Below are positions 13,484-15,636 of a stretch of DNA of 15,636 bases, in pieces. The notes below the pieces were generated by a model that worked only from the letters and a program-made list of their open reading frames with translations, had not been told where the DNA came from and searched no databases. The DNA comes from Acidobacteriota bacterium (lineage in GTDB: Bacteria > Acidobacteriota > Vicinamibacteria > Vicinamibacterales > SCN-69-37). How positions within the stretch are numbered: the stretch's first letter is position 1; the number at the start of each line of letters is the position of its first letter. Both the position numbers and the translations under genes were made by a program. Location of the stretch: contig JANLHE010000275.1 of assembly GCA_024653875.1 (NCBI GenBank), forward strand, positions 1 through 15,636, given 5' to 3'.

Positions 13484-14179
13484 TCAGCGGATTTCGTCCA
13501 CCGCGCCCATCCGACGCAGGATGATGCCCTGCCGACGCAGCAGGCGCGCGTTCGGACGCGACGGGCTGTAGACGCGCGGATTGATGATGGCCCCGGCCAG
13601 CAAGGCGGCCTGTGCCGGGCCGAGGTCGGCGGCTGACACGCCAAAATGCGCACGTGCGGCCGCCTCGACGCCCCAGATGCCATCGCCCCACTCGATCAGA
13701 TTCAGATACAACTCGAAGATGCGGCGCTTGGAGAGCTCCGCTTCCATGCGGCGCGCGATAAACAGCTCCCGCACCTTGCGATAGGGGTTACGGGAGGGCG
13801 ACAGGTAGAGGTTCTTCGCCAGTTGCTGCGTGATGGTCGAGGCGCCGCGGGCAAATTCCCCGCGCATCCAGTTCGTTTCAATCGACGCCTTGATCTCGTC
13901 GAAGTCGAGTCCCTCGTGCTGCCAGAAGGCCGAGTCTTCCGCCACGATGACCGCGCGCTTCAGGTGCGGGGAGATCCGGTTGTAGCTCACCCATCGGTAC
14001 CGCCGGCGCAGCGTCCGTCCCTTGCCGGCGGCCTGATCCTCTCGCAGGTGCATGAAGGCCGTGGACTCCGGCACCTCACGCACCAGCGCGCGCACATTCG
14101 GCAGGGTCGCCCAGGTGTGCGAGACGATCGCGAGCCCCAGCGCGGCCGCCGCCACGGCATATCGCAGGAGGCGCCGCAT
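13484..14179 (-). CDS. mtgA: Monofunctional biosynthetic peptidoglycan transglycosylase
   Basis: 231 residues, the usual length of MtgA. One N-terminal membrane anchor (RRLLRYAVAAAALGLAIVSH) precedes a GT51 domain that polymerises lipid II into glycan strands at the outer face of the inner membrane. All GT51 motifs are visible: VAEDSAFWQHEGLDF (79-93) with catalytic Glu81, RGASTITQQLAKNLYLSPSRN (111-131), KVRELFIARRMEAELSKRRI (135-154) and ELYLNLIEWGDGIWGVEAAA (156-175). No transpeptidase domain follows, which separates it from class A PBPs. A GTG one codon upstream (14182) is an alternative start. It is 24 bp behind the aminotransferase gene on the same strand, so probably co-transcribed. 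Confidence 0.95.
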   Translation of the reverse strand: MRRLLRYAVAAAALGLAIVSHTWATLPNVRALVREVPESTAFMHLREDQAAGKGRTLRRRYRWVSYNRISPHLKRAVIVAEDSAFWQHEGLDFDEIKASIETNWMRGEFARGASTITQQLAKNLYLSPSRNPYRKVRELFIARRMEAELSKRRIFELYLNLIEWGDGIWGVEAAARAHFGVSAADLGPAQAALLAGAIINPRVYSPSRPNARLLRRQGIILRRMGAVDEIR

Positions 14180-14203
14180 CACGTGTGTCTCATGGGGTCT
14201 TGC

Positions 14204-15316
14204 CTACCGCCCGGGGGTGCGGCCCAGCGCGTCGGCCAGCGCCGCGACCACGCGGGAGACGTTCCCGAGGGTGGCGCCCGATCCCATCAGCCCGATGCGC
14301 CAGATCCGGCCCGCCAGCGGTCCCAGCCCCGCGCCAATCTCGATGTTGTGCCGCGAGAGCAGGTGGTCGCGCACGACCGACGCATCCACGCCCTTCGGCA
14401 CGCGCACGGCATTCAGGCTTGGCAATCGATGGTCTTTCGCCGGCAGCAGCTGCAAGTCGATGGACGCGAGGCCCTCCACCAGCGCGAGGTGCGCGGCGGC
14501 ATGGCGCTGCCACCGCGCGGGCAGTCCTTCCTCATGCAGTTCCGCCAGCGCGGCGTGGAGCGCATAAATCAGCGGCGCGGAAATCGTGTGGTGATACTGG
14601 CGGCGCACCCAGAAATCCTCCAGCTTCTGGATGTCGAGGGAGAAATCCGGCAGGAGCATGCGCTGCTGACGCGCGCGGCTTGAGAACGTGATGGGCGCCA
14701 GGCCGGAGGGCGCGCCGAGGCCTTTCTGCGAGCACGAATAACACACGTCGATGTCCCACGCCGTCACATCGACCGGCACGGCTCCCAGCGACGTGACGGC
14801 ATCCACGACCAGCAGCGCATCGCGCTTGCGGACGATCGGCGCGATGGCCTCGACGGGATTCATCACGCCCGTCGACGTTTCGCCATGGACGAGGCCCACG
14901 ACATCGAACCGGCCATCGGCCAACGCGCGCTCCACCTGCGCGGGATCGATCGCGCGGCCCCATTCGCCCTCGAGCCGCTCCACGAACGCGCCCTGGCGCC
15001 TGAAGATCTGGGACAGCCGGTCGCCGAAATAGCCGTTGACGACGCAGAGCACCGACATGCCGGGCTCGACGAGATTCACCGCGGCCGCGTCCATGCCGGT
15101 CGTGCCGGTCCCGGAGAGCGCGCATGTGAAATACCCTTCGGCCGCGTTGAACAGCGTCGTCAGGTGCCTGCGCACGTCATCGAGCAGCAGGACAAATTCC
15201 GGATCGAGGTGTGAACGAGGCGGCGCCCCCAGCGCGCGGCGCACCCGATCGGACACGGGCGACGGCCCGGGCCCCAGCAGCAGGCGTTCGGTGGACGGCA
15301 ACGGTTGATCAGGCAT
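14204..15316 (-). CDS. Class V aminotransferase, alanine-glyoxylate/serine-pyruvate type
   Basis: 370 residues, PLP-dependent fold type I. LLLGPGPSPV (12-21) and RSHLDPEF (34-41) are the N-terminal hallmarks of the alanine-glyoxylate / serine-glyoxylate group. LSGTGTTGMDAA (68-79) binds the PLP phosphate. VVDAVTSLGAVPVDV (170-184) holds Asp172, which contacts the pyridine nitrogen. SCSQKGLGAPSGLAPI (194-209) holds Lys198, the Schiff-base lysine. It therefore most likely moves an amino group between alanine or serine and glyoxylate or pyruvate; 2-aminoethylphosphonate transaminase is a less likely cousin. ATG 15316 is chosen because it gives the normal MPDQPLPSTERLLLGPGP start and lies five bases behind the aldolase stop, with AAAGGG upstream; the frame also opens at GTG 15346, inside that gene. 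Confidence 0.88.
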   Translation of the reverse strand: MPDQPLPSTERLLLGPGPSPVSDRVRRALGAPPRSHLDPEFVLLLDDVRRHLTTLFNAAEGYFTCALSGTGTTGMDAAAVNLVEPGMSVLCVVNGYFGDRLSQIFRRQGAFVERLEGEWGRAIDPAQVERALADGRFDVVGLVHGETSTGVMNPVEAIAPIVRKRDALLVVDAVTSLGAVPVDVTAWDIDVCYSCSQKGLGAPSGLAPITFSSRARQQRMLLPDFSLDIQKLEDFWVRRQYHHTISAPLIYALHAALAELHEEGLPARWQRHAAAHLALVEGLASIDLQLLPAKDHRLPSLNAVRVPKGVDASVVRDHLLSRHNIEIGAGLGPLAGRIWRIGLMGSGATLGNVSRVVAALADALGRTPGR

Positions 15317-15321
15317 GGGCG

Positions 15322-15636
15322 TCAGCCCTTTCGTTCGGAGGACCACTCGGCGAGCGCCGAGTGAATGTCATCGGCCACGCGCGCGGCGACCGGAAGCAAG
15401 GGCGCGCGGACGGGCCCGCCATCCGCGCCCAGATGATCGAGGGCGCACTTGAGTCCGGCGACGCCGTGCACGCTGGACACCAGTTGCGCCAGCGGGGTAA
15501 TCCTCCGCTGCAGCGCCAGCGCCTCCGCGTGCTGGCCCGCGATCGACAGCGCCCAGAGCCGCGCGCTGACCTCCGGCAACACGTTGGCCACCGCGATGAT
15601 CGCGCCGCGCGCGCCCACCACCGCCGCGGCGTACGC
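15322..15636 (-). CDS. DHDPS/N-acetylneuraminate lyase family aldolase, C-terminal part (N-terminus outside window)
   Basis: About 104 residues at the C-terminus; the frame is open to the window edge (AYAAAVVGARGAIIAVANVLPE). Typical family marks are GAxGAIIAVANVLPE, the helix pair ARLWALSIAGQHAEALALQR, and GVAGLKCALDHLGADGGPVRAPLLPV. The catalytic lysine and tyrosine belong to the missing part. The family holds 4-hydroxy-tetrahydrodipicolinate synthase and several aldolases, including 4-hydroxy-2-oxoglutarate aldolase (HOGA). The neighbouring glyoxylate-type aminotransferase, five bases behind, and the GGPVRAPL ending, which I recall as close to the eukaryotic HOGA ending, make HOGA a fair alternative to DapA. 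This is inference and cannot be settled from the fragment. Confidence 0.85.
   Translation of the reverse strand, partial: AYAAAVVGARGAIIAVANVLPEVSARLWALSIAGQHAEALALQRRITPLAQLVSSVHGVAGLKCALDHLGADGGPVRAPLLPVAARVADDIHSALAEWSSERKG

Overview
The window is GC-rich DNA (about two-thirds G+C by eye) with the gene content of a Gram-negative bacterium: lpxC (lipid A), an outer-membrane barrel protein, mtgA and an NlpC/P60 cell-wall hydrolase. The mixture of TIG/NHL propeller proteins, a DUF433/DUF5615 toxin-antitoxin pair, an alpha-methylacyl-CoA racemase and very GC-rich codons would fit Acidobacteriota (Vicinamibacteria-like). That placement is inference from gene style, not from a marker comparison.

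Left part (1-4690) is the accessory portion. It holds the 3' part of a polytopic membrane protein of GT-C glycosyltransferase style, a beta-barrel outer-membrane protein whose signal peptide lies in a different frame from its barrel, and a DUF433 antitoxin followed by a DUF5615 PIN-like toxin broken by one extra base. It ends with a lower-GC, gene-free stretch and a truncated helix-turn-helix/transposase fragment directly behind lpxC. Two imperfect copies of a ~50-bp repeat bracket the toxin-antitoxin module.

Middle (4689-9761, minus strand) is housekeeping. A CaiB/BaiF-family alpha-methylacyl-CoA racemase, uvrA and lpxC all point left. The 193-bp uvrA-lpxC gap is unusually AT-rich in its proximal half and holds hairpins and two micro-ORFs, the second overlapping the lpxC start codon. 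Divergent from the racemase, only 41 bp away, is an NhaC-type Na+/H+ antiporter (9803-11266).

Right part (11263-15636) holds tightly packed genes. An HNH endonuclease and a TIG-NHL propeller protein form a two-gene minus-strand unit whose end shares a CTAG with the end of nhaC. An NlpC/P60 hydrolase (plus strand) runs divergently from the HNH gene and ends 3 bp from the end of mtgA. mtgA is the last gene of a minus-strand run: DHDPS/HOGA-family aldolase (cut by the window edge), class-V alanine-glyoxylate-type aminotransferase, mtgA. The aldolase-aminotransferase pair would fit a route that makes glyoxylate and converts it to glycine.

I see no CRISPR array, rRNA or tRNA, and no large undescribed multi-gene system. 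The most unusual points are the two frameshifts in the accessory region, the repeats flanking the toxin-antitoxin pair, the lpxC leader, and the aldolase-aminotransferase pair.
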